A stretch of DNA of 64,000 bases from Kingdonia uniflora (lineage: Eukaryota > Streptophyta > Magnoliopsida > Ranunculales > Circaeasteraceae). The stretch is taken from positions 1,287,001 to 1,351,000 of the forward strand of contig JACGCM010001976.1 of assembly GCA_014058105.1 (NCBI GenBank), written 5' to 3'. The translations under genes and the position numbers were made by a program. Below the pieces are notes generated by a model. It ran no database searches and was not told the DNA's origin. It saw only the letters and a list, made by a program, of their open reading frames with translations. Below, piece after piece: positions 12,601 through 23,119 of this stretch (position 1 is the first letter of the stretch; every line of letters begins with the position of its first letter).

Positions 12601-12930
12601 CTTGTTATAAGTCTTGCGGATAGGTTGTATGGCTCAAACACTTTATTTATGAGCTGAAGGTTGTTGACTCAATTTCTAGACCGTTTCGAGTATTTTGCGA
12701 CAATGAGGCTGGCGTCAAGTATGTTAAGAATGATAACGTGGCTTTAGATAACAGGTATATTAATATTAAGTATCACGTTATCCTTAATAAAGTACAGAAA
12801 TAGATTATCAAAATTCTTCATTTGTCGACACTGGAGATGATTGTTGATCCACTTACTATGAGACTTTCAATACCAGCTTTCAAGGGACATGTTATGCTTA
12901 TAGGATTGCTGGTGTCTCTTTGAGGATTGT
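9640..12930 (+). pseudogene. copia-1 pol remnant (PR-IN-RT-RH)
   Basis: Domains appear in copia order. Protease: SWWLDSEVTIHV, where the catalytic DSGAT has become DSEVT (about 9805). Pre-integrase: MLWHKQLGHISRKRLE (about 10240). Integrase core fragments run to 10760 with stops. RT: HMDVKTSFLNGHFNKEIYM (about 11690) and FMVLYVNDILLTSSD (about 11945), where the catalytic YVDD is changed to YVND. RNase H: YSDSDFCRG and VSSIMEAEYVACY (about 12450-12610). Multiple stops, frameshifts and two altered catalytic motifs show it is inactive. Confidence 0.8.
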
Positions 12931-13677
12931 TCCTTTACCTGGGAGTAGTTATTAATTTATTTAATTTACTATTAATGCATTAGAATTTCTTATCCCTATG
13001 GGAGTTGTTCCCGATTATAATTTCTGACAACATTCATTTTTTATTTTGATTATTTAACTGTTATTATATTTAGATCCGTTATTATATATGCACATATTTA
13101 GTTTTAATTACAGTTATATATGCAATTGTAATAAAGTATTGGATACGAGTAATTTTATCACATGACGGTTTTCTAAGTATCAAGTTCATATAGAGAATAC
13201 TGAAAGATTTCTCAAGTTTGCTTGGGCTGGATATGAGTAGGCTCCACATTCTTTGGCCTTTATTTCAGTATGAACGATGGTCTTCGCATGACGATTTGTC
13301 TAAATGTTGAAATGGCATATCTCTGGCAAACATATGTTGTAGGATACTAATGAAAATGTACCAACACATCATTAAGATGTATATTTGTCATTAACACGTT
13401 AAACTTCTCCAGTAAAGAAATTTTACTTGAAAGCTATTAAGGTTGCTAGCCTGATACCCACATTAAGAATTAGGTATGTGCTCAAGGGCCTGACCAAAAT
13501 TTGTCTGTGAACTGTGTTAGACGTCTTTTTTAGTCATAGAGTAATAGTCGAGTTTGATGTAACATTGCTTTCAACAAATTGTTATGTGTGGTTTTAAAAA
13601 ACAAAGGATTTCATAAAAAACCGTGAATCAAGCTAAATATTTTTTCTTCAAAATTGAGTTAGCGCCGAATGGGAGAT

Positions 13678-14003
13678 TGTTGGATTTTCTTTATATACTA
13701 GCACTACTCAATGTTTTTCTTTCGATTCATGAGCACACATATTAATAGGTTGTAGGTGTTATTGGTTGTTCCCAACTGTTACACCAAGTTAAGGTTGGTG
13801 GGACCTAGTGTTACTCTTTATTAGGGTTTGAGGGTATAATGGGAAGACTACTCAAACTGTATCAAGTTAAATAGAGGGGAAGTCTCTCTTGAAGGCTACG
13901 ATATAGAAAATCATCTCATTAAGGTCTGTAGTCAATCCAATGGAAGACTTCACTCAAGCTCAGGAGGATTTGCTAAAGCATGAAAAAAGGTTAGTAAGAT
14001 TCT
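13678..14003 (+). repeat. 3' LTR of copia-1 (truncated)
   Basis: It starts TGTTGGATTTTC after a purine tract and aligns with 7066-7368, including the GGGTATAATGGGAAGACTA stretch. Similarity stops near GCTAAAGCA and the following sequence is not shared, so the LTR is either short or cut here. Confidence 0.75.
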
Positions 14004-17000
14004 AATCATATTCACTGAATTGATCATAATAATTGTAGTAAATCTCAACACTCTACGTACCCTTACAAGCGGTAGAGAAAAAAACCATGGTCATCCAGCT
14101 CCCGGCCTGGTTGACAAGCCGATGGACGCGACCAGGACATCACAAAAGTCGAAAGTCTTGCAAATGTATTACTAGTTTGAGTATATAGATTAGAATTTGT
14201 TTTATCAATATGAGAAAGAGCTAGAAAATCCAATTATGGAGGATCCTTTATTCTTATATGCTAGTATAAAAAAGTGTACGTAGATTTAGCAATATATCGT
14301 GGAGGGAATTGCACATGGAAGTGGGGACGACCTCATGCATGCATACTGTAATGTTATGTATTTCTGTATATAAATATATCAATGATATTGCACTCTTTTG
14401 TCATTTGCGAAGACAAGAATAATCAAATTGGGTCCATCAAATTAGCTCTCTTTCACTATCTCCTTGTGTTTGTGTTTGTGTTTGTGTTTGTACTATTACT
14501 GTACTCTCCCCTACAACATACACACACTTGCATACTTATATATGTGTCCTCTTTGGCTCCTTAATTGAGACAATATTTACTTTTGGAGATGCTTATCTAC
14601 CTACACTTAGATTGAAGGCTCATTAAGTATTGGTTTAAGACTTGGTTGGGCTTATATTTGGGAGCATGTTTGTTTTAAGCGAAACGTTGATATTCTAAGT
14701 ACGATATTAATAGTACAGGCTATATATATGTCAAGCTTCATGGCGCAACAAATCGAGTTAATTAATGATCTTAAGATACAAAAGCTTAAGACTTTTTATC
14801 GTTGGAAATGGTTTCATAAAACTGCATGAACCTAAACATTAATGGAGAAATATGTTGGAACTTAATTAGGGCATAGTGTTAGCTTAGTTGAGTAAATACA
14901 GGTCTTGTCTTTTCCAAAAGTAGTCCTTTCCGTCTTGCCTGGGTAACAAAAAAACCCTTTGATGTCCTAATTGTATAGCATTAATATGAGGACAGTCCTT
15001 TACAACCAGCTTTATGAAAGCCGTGGGGGTTAAAAATAACATCTCGAGACCAGTTTAATGGTTGAAACGTAAGAATACTTTTACTACAAGGAAAAAATAA
15101 TCGAACCCTGATGCTTCAAGTAGGGGGGTGGTTTAGCGGTCTAGGACCATGCCTAAAGAAGCAATATAGGTCCTTGGATCGGCTCACCGCCAATAGTGGT
15201 TGTCGCCGGGATTTATTCTGACGTACCATGCATTGTGTGTCTGCGGGGATATCACGCATCCAAGGATTAATCGTGCAAATGGTGATAAATTATGAACCCA
15301 AAAGGTCAACCAAAAATAAAATAACGAAATCCTAATGGCAAAAACCCACTCTGAAGCCATCAAAGCTTAATTTCAAGTGTATCTTGTAAGTTTAGCAAAA
15401 CCAAAGTATCTTCTTTGAGCCTTTTGTGAACCATGTGGGAGTTATACAAAAGCACACTGCAAGTGTGGTAGACAAAATGTGTGTAAGCTTTTAAAGGGAG
15501 TTAGGTCTCTCTCATATATATGTTTTCACATATACACAAGCAAAATGATGTCTAGGTTTATGAAAACCCAACAAGTCACCATTTATAGCCTATTTTAGGG
15601 TTAGGGTTTGCAACAAGCAAGTAATACTTGATCCTCAAATTAGGGCAAAAATAGAGGAAAATTTTCATTGTGGTTTGCATGTTTACACTCACTCTATTTT
15701 TCAAAAAGAGGGAGTTTTTGAATGATTGATTACTAATTTTAGATTTATTTTGTGAGTTGGTGGGTGTACTCTTTGCTTTTCTTTTGTCTTTGTTGTATGA
15801 GAGTCTAAGAGGGTGGCCGATGGTGATGTGACCTAATAAAAGCATCTAAATCTATGATGACCCTCTTCCTTTCCCAATTTCAAAAGGATTTGGAGCATGT
15901 GATCACCCACACAAGTGGGTGGTGGGACTTTATGTATCTGTATCTAGAGAGCTAATTATTTTGGGCAAAAAAACACATAGTAGTTCAGGTGTGATTAGGA
16001 GTTTTAATTATGTTTGAGACATATTGCTGTTGTTTTAGTTTCCAAGGTATAATTTATCATCATTTTCCGCCGCTAATCCCAAGTGAGGTGCGGTACCGTT
16101 CAAACTAACTACATGTTCAAGTTTAAGCCAAATTAATTTGTGGCAGATGGCCCTTGTTGATGGTGATTTGATCCCAGGTATGGTCCCAAATTAACCGGTT
16201 ACCTTCGGGATACCGAGTGTTCTTCACCCAAAACCCACCTTTAAGATGAACTAGAAATATCATGGTTGGTAGATGGGGTTGATATGGAAATGATCACAAC
16301 CTGCAGATCACATTCTCCTCTCAAGGGCCAAGAGCAAATCTGGTACATTTCTCCTCATCTCTCAAAATATGTCCTAATTATAAACTTATTGAATATATAT
16401 TTAATCAGGTCTTGGTTGTACTTTGATGAACCCAAAGATTGTGAGAGATTAGTGTTTTTGAACCAAAATGAAAGTGACTTTCTTGTTTTCTTCTCTTTAG
16501 TTTTATTATTATTTTCATGTGATTACCCACCACCTACCGTAGTAATACATATAATTAAAAAATTAAGGGGACAAGTTCCTATATTCATTCGTGGGACCAT
16601 AGAACTACCCGGTTCGAACGGCGTTATCTCATAAATTCTCCATGGTGATCTCAAGTTTATTTAACAAAAAAAAAAAAAATGTTTATTTAACAAAAACAAT
16701 TTATGTATACGCATACAAGATAGTTTTTCATTTTGTTGAAACCTAAGCTGTGATTGAGCATACCACGGTACGAAATAAACTAAAATTTATATATATATAT
16801 ATACCACGATGTGGAACCTTCTCACCCCTCTCCTTCAGAATATCCGGTTCAGTCATGTGTGGAGAGAATGCAATTTCTCTGTCATCACCTTGCACGGAGA
16901 GGCTCAGACCCCAACCTACCTCTGGAAGAATAGACTAACGGAAAACCTGACTATCTACAAGACATTGAAGAGCACACCGCAGAGTACTTTAGAATCAGAT

Positions 17001-17448
17001 GACGCTGAAAATATCTAGCCATATGTTTGGTACTTCGGGCTTTTACATTCTCGAACTCATGATGTAACTATCCAGGGCTAGCCTGCATTTTCACTTGTGA
17101 CATGTAATAGTGAATAGTAAGCAGCCCCCTCATCAACTTGTAAATTTTTCTACTTATAATCGACTAAACTTTCTGTTAAATAAAATAATATATATATAAC
17201 AACGTAGGGACAACTCCCCCAACCTCCTCGAACTTTTGAACAAATACCTATATATAGTGTATCTAATACTAAAATTCATCAAAAACAAAGTTATACTAAT
17301 ACACAACTGACTAAATAAGTGACAACCGAAGCATTAACAATAACAAGATAAAATAAACCAATACTCTACCGCGTAAAAAATGTCATTTTAACTAGAAATG
17401 ATATGTGCAAATAATAAAATGAAAGCTCCAATATTTTGTAGAAATGGT
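14004..17448. other. spacer between copia-1 and copia-3
   Basis: Long AT-rich spacer. It has a GTTT microsatellite near 14465-14490, an A14 run flanked on both sides by a GTTTATTTAAC direct repeat near 16652-16690, and an AT microsatellite near 16785-16805. An open frame at 16809-17018 (69 codons, starting MWNLLTPLL) has no family I recognise and may be chance or a gene scrap. A possible SINE lies at 15120-15300. No gene is supported. Confidence 0.4.
15120..15300 (+). repeat. possible tRNA-derived SINE
   Basis: The stretch has an A-box-like TGGTTTAGCGG near 15131 and a B-box-like GGATCGGCTC near 15177, about 46 bp apart, as in RNA polymerase III promoters of tRNA-derived SINEs. GC content is higher than around it. 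A clear tail and target duplication were not found and there is no second copy in the window, so this is tentative. Confidence 0.35.
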
Positions 17449-17549
17449 TGTTGAGTAATGAACCTGAATTGGTGTTCGTGGATGTTCATTGCACTTCGTG
17501 GGACGAACGAGGGTCGAAGACGAAAATAAATATGTTTTTATGCATATTC
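17449..17549 (+). repeat. 5' LTR of copia-3, left part
   Basis: It aligns with 32187-32288 of the 3' LTR. The alignment breaks at TATGCATATTC, where copia-2 is inserted, and resumes at 26521. Confidence 0.85.
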
Positions 17550-17806
17550 TATTAAGATACTCAATATCTCTAAGATTTCAGTTTCATATCTCCAAGGTCT
17601 CATAATATTATTCTCCTATGTCTCCAAGATCTTAGGATATTAGGAAGATTTGTTGTATATATATACTTTCTATTTCTTGAAAATTGATTTGTAATTGATC
17701 CTAGATCATGAGATTTTATTCTCTGTAACTCTATATGTATAGCTTCTAGCAATGAAAATAATGATCTTTCTCCATTATCTTGTTCTAAGGGAGTCAAAAA
17801 TTAATA
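17550..17806 (+). repeat. 5' LTR of copia-2
   Basis: 257 bp, TATTAA to TTAATA, with AAGATTTGTTGTATATATATAC in common with the 3' copy (split here as AAGATTTG and TTGTATATAT). TATA-like TGTATATATATA lies mid-LTR. Confidence 0.9.
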
Positions 17807-17819
17807 TGGTACCAGAGCC
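17807..17819 (+). promoter_or_regulatory. copia-2 primer-binding site
   Basis: TGGTACCAGAGCC abuts the 5' LTR and matches the initiator-methionine tRNA primer site of plant copia elements (TGGTATCAGAGC) with one change. Confidence 0.85.
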
Positions 17820-17883
17820 ATTCTAAAGATGTTCTCAATTCCTAGAGATTCAACTCCATTTTTCCTCCCAATCTTCTTTTACA

Positions 17884-18496
17884 ATGGTGCAACCAGCAAA
17901 TACGTCGAATGTTTTCAGAGACATATCATCACCTAACTTCCTTCATTCTTATGATCATCCTGGAGCGATTCTCGTCTCTACTCCACTCAACGAAGAAAAT
18001 TATTCAACATGGAAAAAGGCCATGAAAATGGCATTGAACGCGAAAAATAAGCTCGAATTTGTGGATGGTACTTTAAAGAAGCCAACCACATCTCTAGAAG
18101 AAATAAGAGCGTGGGACAAATATAATGACATGGTCTTATTGTGGATACTAAATTCCATCGATAAAGGTCTTACAAATAACATCATATATGCTAACACTCC
18201 TCGTGATGTATGGCTTGGTCTCGAAGGTCAGTTTTCTGAAAGCAATAACCCCATAATCTTCCAGCTAAAGCGAGATATTAACAACATTCAACAAGATCAA
18301 CAACCCCCCTCGTGTCTATTACAATATTCTCAAATCCTATTGGGATGAACTGAATACTTACGTTGAGATCCCTGACTGCACTTGTAAAGCAAGCAAGGTT
18401 GTCCAGACTATGTAAGAAACGAAAAAAGTATATCAATTTCATACAGGTCTCAACGAGACATATGTGCATATTCGTAGTTAAATCCTTGAGATGGAT
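17884..18496 (+). pseudogene. copia-2 gag, N-terminal part
   Basis: From ATG at 17884 the frame reads a copia gag N-terminal domain: GAILVSTPLNEENYSTW, KKAMKMALNAKNKLEFVDGT and DVWLGLEGQFSESN, with residues 40-60 matching the NYxxWxxAMxxALxAKNKLxFVDG signature of the gag polypeptide family. A frameshift near 18305 ends the open frame, and the shifted frame continues to EILEMD at 18496, where solo LTR X is inserted. The gag text resumes at 19591 with PLPNASKVYSIINQDEKQC. Confidence 0.85.
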
Positions 18497-19585
18497 TGAA
18501 ACATCCATTTTTGGAGTTTGCTTCATTTAGTGTCTAGAGTAGGCGTCAGCATTTTCTCGTGGTTATCCGACGTCAGTGAGTGCATGAGGAACGACTACAA
18601 CTGGACAAACTGACTCTGAACAGGTAAGTGGGTTTCTAACTCTTTGTTCTAAAAACTCAAGCCTATGGCTTTTACAGAGTATGAAAAACTAGTAAGAATG
18701 CCTTCCTTTAGAAAATAGAGCTTCTATTCGAATAGACTATTTTCTATTCGAATAGAGATGAAAAGATTCCTTCTATTCGAACAGGATTTTGTCTATTCGA
18801 ATAACTTACATCATCGAAATTTCCATCTTGGAAAAATTTCTTCTATACGAATAGAATTTTGGTCTATTCGAATAACTTACCTCAGCGTAATTTCAAAACT
18901 TAGAAAGATGTCTTCTATTCGAATAGGATTCCTTTGTATTCGAATAACTCACTTCAGTGTGATTTCCAGCTTGATCCTATTCGAATAAAGCCCATATTTT
19001 CTGTTTCGTTATTTAAGACATACTTACATTTTTTTTTTAATCTTACTTCTTGAAAACCTATATTTTTAAGGGTTTGCTTTTGAGAGTGAAGATAGATCTT
19101 CTTTGAGCGATTCAAGAGAGAATCAAATCACTATAATCTTAAATCAATCTATTGATCAAGAAACCCTAACCATGAATTAATTAACTTGAGCGATTCAACA
19201 CTTGGAGCTTCGACGAGAGATTGAAGCGAGGCGTTGTGAGAATGCGGGATTGATTGCAAGAAGATTACTCGGAAGAGAGATGACCATGAGAGGTGCTTAT
19301 CAAGTCTGTAAGTGATTAAATTCTTGTAGTTCTATTTCATATAGTAGATTGTTTAGTTGTCGGGGATTCGACAGCGACCTGTGGGTTTTTCTCCTGAGAA
19401 AGGTTTTTCCACAGGGTTAAAAATCGTTGCATGCTTCTTTAATTTCCAACTACTTGTCTGACATTAGATAATTGGATTAACTTGATTTATGTTTATCTTA
19501 GGCCATTAATTCAGAGGAATTAGGACCTGACAATTTAGACCTAAAATAATCAAAATTGATTAGTCTCAAGCGCCTAGGAATTTCA
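18497..19585 (+). mobile_element. solo LTR, family X, copy 1
   Basis: 1089 bp, starting TGAAAC and ending TTTCA, an inverted pair. It is flanked by a perfect 5-bp target duplication TGGAT (18492-18496 and 19586-19590). It aligns along its length with 29780-30778. The part at 18720-18985 contains about nine palindromes around TTCGAA. No internal region is present, so it arose by recombination between LTRs after insertion into the copia-2 gag. Strand is assigned from the promoter-like order and is inferred. Confidence 0.9.
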
Positions 19586-19590
19586 TGGAT

Positions 19591-19653
19591 CCCTTGCCGA
19601 ATGCAAGCAAAGTTTATTCCATCATCAACCAAGATGAGAAACAATGCCTACTT
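19591..19653 (+). pseudogene. copia-2 gag, middle fragment
   Basis: Twenty-one codons continue the gag after solo LTR X (PNASKVYSIINQDEKQC), matching the DPLPSINKVFSLVxQEE region of copia gag. The frame is then cut by solo LTR Y, whose 5-bp target duplication TACTT is at 19649-19653. Confidence 0.8.
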
Positions 19654-19805
19654 TATTGGGGGTGAACGTGCGGAATACATCACCCTCGCGCAATTTGGTT
19701 TTATCCGTTATCCTCATAGCATACAAATAATCTACCAAGAAACTGGAAATGAAATTAACATGCACACAAAGCACAATATTTACCGGAGGTTTACCATAAG
19801 GCTAC

Positions 19806-19838
<33 letters not shown>

Positions 19839-22716
19839 CCAAGCTAGAAATCCACTATGTATCCAAGTTCAGTTACAAGCACTCAATGGGTTCCAACAAA
19901 CATGGAAATCCCTAATCTCGTAATAATCCTCACATAGATTTATAAAAGATAAAATGCACATAAGAGATCCATCAAGAACATCGAAGATTATCTCAACAAA
20001 GATCATGTTGCATACCTTCTTCTTGAAACCCTTTCAATTTTCTCTCTACCTTAATTTCTCTTCTTAACAACCAAGAGGTACTTCCCCTTTTACCATCAAA
20101 TTCCAAGAGAAAAACACCCTCCACCTTCTTCCTTGTAAAGACTAACTCTTTACAAGGTTTACCACACAGGCTATATCTCTTATAGATTTTAAGTTTATCT
20201 TACAGAAGCTTTTTAACTCACACACTGTGTTAGAAGGCTTTGAACTCACACTCTATATTTATAGACCCTCTATTAGGTATGTCACGCCCCAAAATCTACT
20301 TTTTGAAATAGATCATAAAGCACATTCTAAGGCTTGACAAGTCGGGCATCCCACTGATGAAACCCCACAGATGTAATATATTTCTAAAGAAATTAACTAC
20401 ATCTACTTATCAAAGAAACGCAGCGGAAAAATAACTTAATTATCGAATAAAATAAATAATATTCTCGAAAATTATACTAACAAGAAAATAGATTACGACA
20501 ATAAAATCTGAAGTAAAAACCATAAATACCCTACGACAGCTCAGCGATCCAAAGAACTCCAAAAAATCCTGAAAATGATCAACCAAGCCTCACTAAGTAA
20601 AAACCTACTGTGCTCGACCTCCTAAAAAATATAGCGCACAGGGCGTCAAGCAAGCACAATTATTACCGGTCACTGAACATGACAGACCGATCTATTATAC
20701 AAAAGTACTAGTGTGATATAATATTATATATATATGAAAATGATGCAATGCATGTAGGAAATGAGGTTCAATTATTAATGTTATTTTTAAGCGTCGGCGC
20801 CAACTGGTATTATAAATAATTATAGAGTATTATTGGGTGTGGGAGATAACTAACAGACGATGTACACAGGGTCACTTTTAATTCAGTGGGACCACACTCT
20901 CGTACCCTTCTGTCCTCAACAGAAGCGTATCCCTTATTATTGAGCCAGGGATTGGCGGATTCCTTTTTAGTGAGCCAGGAATTAGCGAGGAAATCACCGG
21001 ATCAAGGTGCTCAAGGAGTTTCAACTTACAGGTCTAAAGCCTGATTTATTTTCACTTTTAGGGATCTATGCCCACGGGGAGTATTCACAAAGAATAACAA
21101 AGCCGATATGTAACTGGGGAAGAGTTTTAGGGGCTTGTAACCCTGGAACACTGATAAACAGTCACCTAATCTTTCGTTTAGGGAATCAAACCCAAGGACC
21201 CTGACATCATAGCCTTATTGTGTACACGACTCTAAGTTATCCTATGCATGAATGATTTAAAAGACCGACACTCAATCAAAATGACCTATCTGTCCTTGCT
21301 CTATAGGCAATGAGTCTATATCATATGATTGGCGATCTTATGTTCAATGACCTTTCTACCCTTACATATATAGGAGTGGGTCTCAGTCGCTGATATTATA
21401 CTCTGACTATTAATGATCTTTCTACCTTAAGTTAACAAGGTTATATCAATTGAAGCCCTATAATCGTAGCTAAATTAAGCTGTATGCCAAAAGCCTTTAC
21501 TTGTAAGATTCTAGTCATTAATAATTACTTGCCAAGTCTATACTAGATTACGATTGTCAACGAGGGTTATCCTTTAACAAAACACTAACACATTGTAATT
21601 CTAGTATACTATTAAACTATAATACGTCACAATTATATGCCAAGGAATATGTCTTGTAAATAATTAGCATGCCAAAGAAGTTGCTTTAAAAAGGGAGAGA
21701 TGTATAATATAACATTGTAACCCCATTATAATATCTCCAAGTTAAGCTACTGTTACATGCATGAGATTCAAATCTTAATGTAAAAAGAAGTTTTCCCCCT
21801 AAATCTTATACAACCTCCTGGACCCACTTCAAAATCACATTAACATAAAGTATTACACTTTAAAGATGAGCTATTAATAGTTATGAAACATGAACATCTC
21901 AGGTCATAGCTAGAATTAGGTAAATCTCTACCAATTTTGTGAAATACGATTAGGCTAATATGGCATGTTGCTAATACCCTAAATTTTATCTAAACCTTAT
22001 ATCGACACATCATACAATGCTCGGGAATAATTATACTTGCCTGAATTTGGAAACCAATGCGGTATACTCGGATAGGAATCACCCAAAACTAACTGTCCAA
22101 CCAAAGATGGAATCGGTGAATATAGAACAACTACAGGTCTCCTTCCTGGATTCTCCCTCCCTCTGAAGAAGATTAGGATGGGTTGAGGAACCTGATTTTA
22201 AACCCCCCGGCTACAAATAACAATGGGGAAAGGTTGGGTTTTCGAATTAAGAATTTAGGGTGCACCTCTCGCTCTAGATTACAAAGAGAAGAGATGGGTT
22301 TAAGGTGTTGTTGTTTAAGTGGAGGAGAAGAAGGGGATTGTGGAGGATTTGGGAAGAAGAGATGGAGAAGAATATGGAGGAGAATCAGGGAGGGATACGA
22401 TGGAGGTTGAATGGGTTTGAAGAAAGAATAAAAGAGCTATGATAACATACTCCACCATGTAACTTACTAAACTACAACAGCTCTAGAACAAAGTTATATA
22501 ACAAAAAATAAATAAAGCGGGGCGCTACAAGGTCATCTCCAAAGTACGCATCACAAGATAAACCATCGTTTTTGATTAAATCCCCTTCAAAACAAACTTA
22601 GAAACAAACAAACAGAGCCTTTCTCGTTTGAATGTCCTCATGACTCGTTCAAACGACTTTAATTGAAACTCTGCCGTTCAGACGACTTTCCCCTGTTTTG
22701 AGCCGTAATCCTAACA
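19654..22716 (-). mobile_element. solo LTR, family Y (minus), carrying solo LTR Z
   Basis: Flanked by a perfect target duplication TACTT (19649-19653 and 22717-22721) in the copia-2 gag. Read on the minus strand it starts TGTTAG and ends CCAATA. The outer parts (19654-20279 and 22530-22716, about 810 bp together) align with the LTR at 50735-51305, including the AAGTACGCATCAC landmark and the TTCGAACGAC-type motif array. A 30-base C run lies at 19807-19836. Solo LTR Z interrupts it. Confidence 0.85.
20280..22529. mobile_element. solo LTR, family Z (gypsy-like), inside Y
   Basis: 2250 bp starting TGTCACGCCCC and ending GGGGCGCTACA, a good inverted pair. Flanks AGGTA and AGGTC agree in four of five positions, and the uninterrupted site (CTATTAGGTCATCTCC) is preserved near 51103. 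The TGTCACGCCCC start and the length fit solo LTRs of long-LTR plant gypsy families such as Tekay, known from general experience. No coding region is recognised inside. Confidence 0.8.
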
Positions 22717-22721
22717 TACTT

Positions 22722-23000
22722 CATTTACCTTATTCTATTTCAAATCGAAACATCGCAATGGCGATCAATAGCACGGGTCGTGGTTACCAGCGATCTTTTA
22801 AGAAAGGTCAATATGTTTTCCCCAAATATGATCATTGCGGCACTTTTGGTCATTGTAAAGCAAAGTGTTACGAACTTATTGGATATCTGCCACATTTCAA
22901 CAAATCACGGAGTAACAACAAAGGAAAAACATCATCGTCGCACTCACGATCATCTGCCCATAATGTTACTACCACACATGGTTGTGTGCAGAATGCCTAG
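22722..23000 (+). pseudogene. copia-2 gag, zinc-knuckle part
   Basis: After solo LTR Y the gag continues with an RGYQRSFKKG basic linker and then PKYDHCGTFGHCKAKCYELIG, a CCHC knuckle with the following GYPPxF-like GYLPHF. The first Cys is replaced by Tyr (KYDHC), so only part of the zinc site is left. Confidence 0.85.
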
Positions 23001-23119
23001 GAACCATCAATCCCTGGACTCTCTGTTAGCGAAAGTCATCAGCTTACTACTTTGATCTCCACCAATGAGAACTTTGTAGTCTGGTATATCTTCTTTTCTT
23101 TCTTGTAATTCTGTTAATT

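Larger units (their letters stand above)
7066..14003 (+). mobile_element. Ty1/copia element copia-1, degenerate
   Basis: Two direct repeats starting TGTTGGATTTTC (7066 and 13678) bracket a copia order of domains: gag, CCHC, protease, integrase, reverse transcriptase, RNase H. The right repeat is preceded by a purine tract (AATGGGAGA). Coding is interrupted by many stops and frameshifts, so the copy is dead. The 5' LTR or leader contains an eS28 ribosomal-protein copy. The 3' LTR matches the 5' one only for its first 320 bp or so, so its right part is lost or diverged. Confidence 0.85.

Noticed and set aside
16809..17018. A 69-codon frame as a host gene exon
   Set aside because: No recognised family, no convincing splice sites, and it lies in spacer between elements; recorded only as unexplained.
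20280..22529. Element Z as a Mutator-type DNA transposon
   Set aside because: The ends form only a short inverted pair and the duplication is 4-5 bp, not 9 bp; length and the TGTCACGCCCC start fit a solo LTR better.
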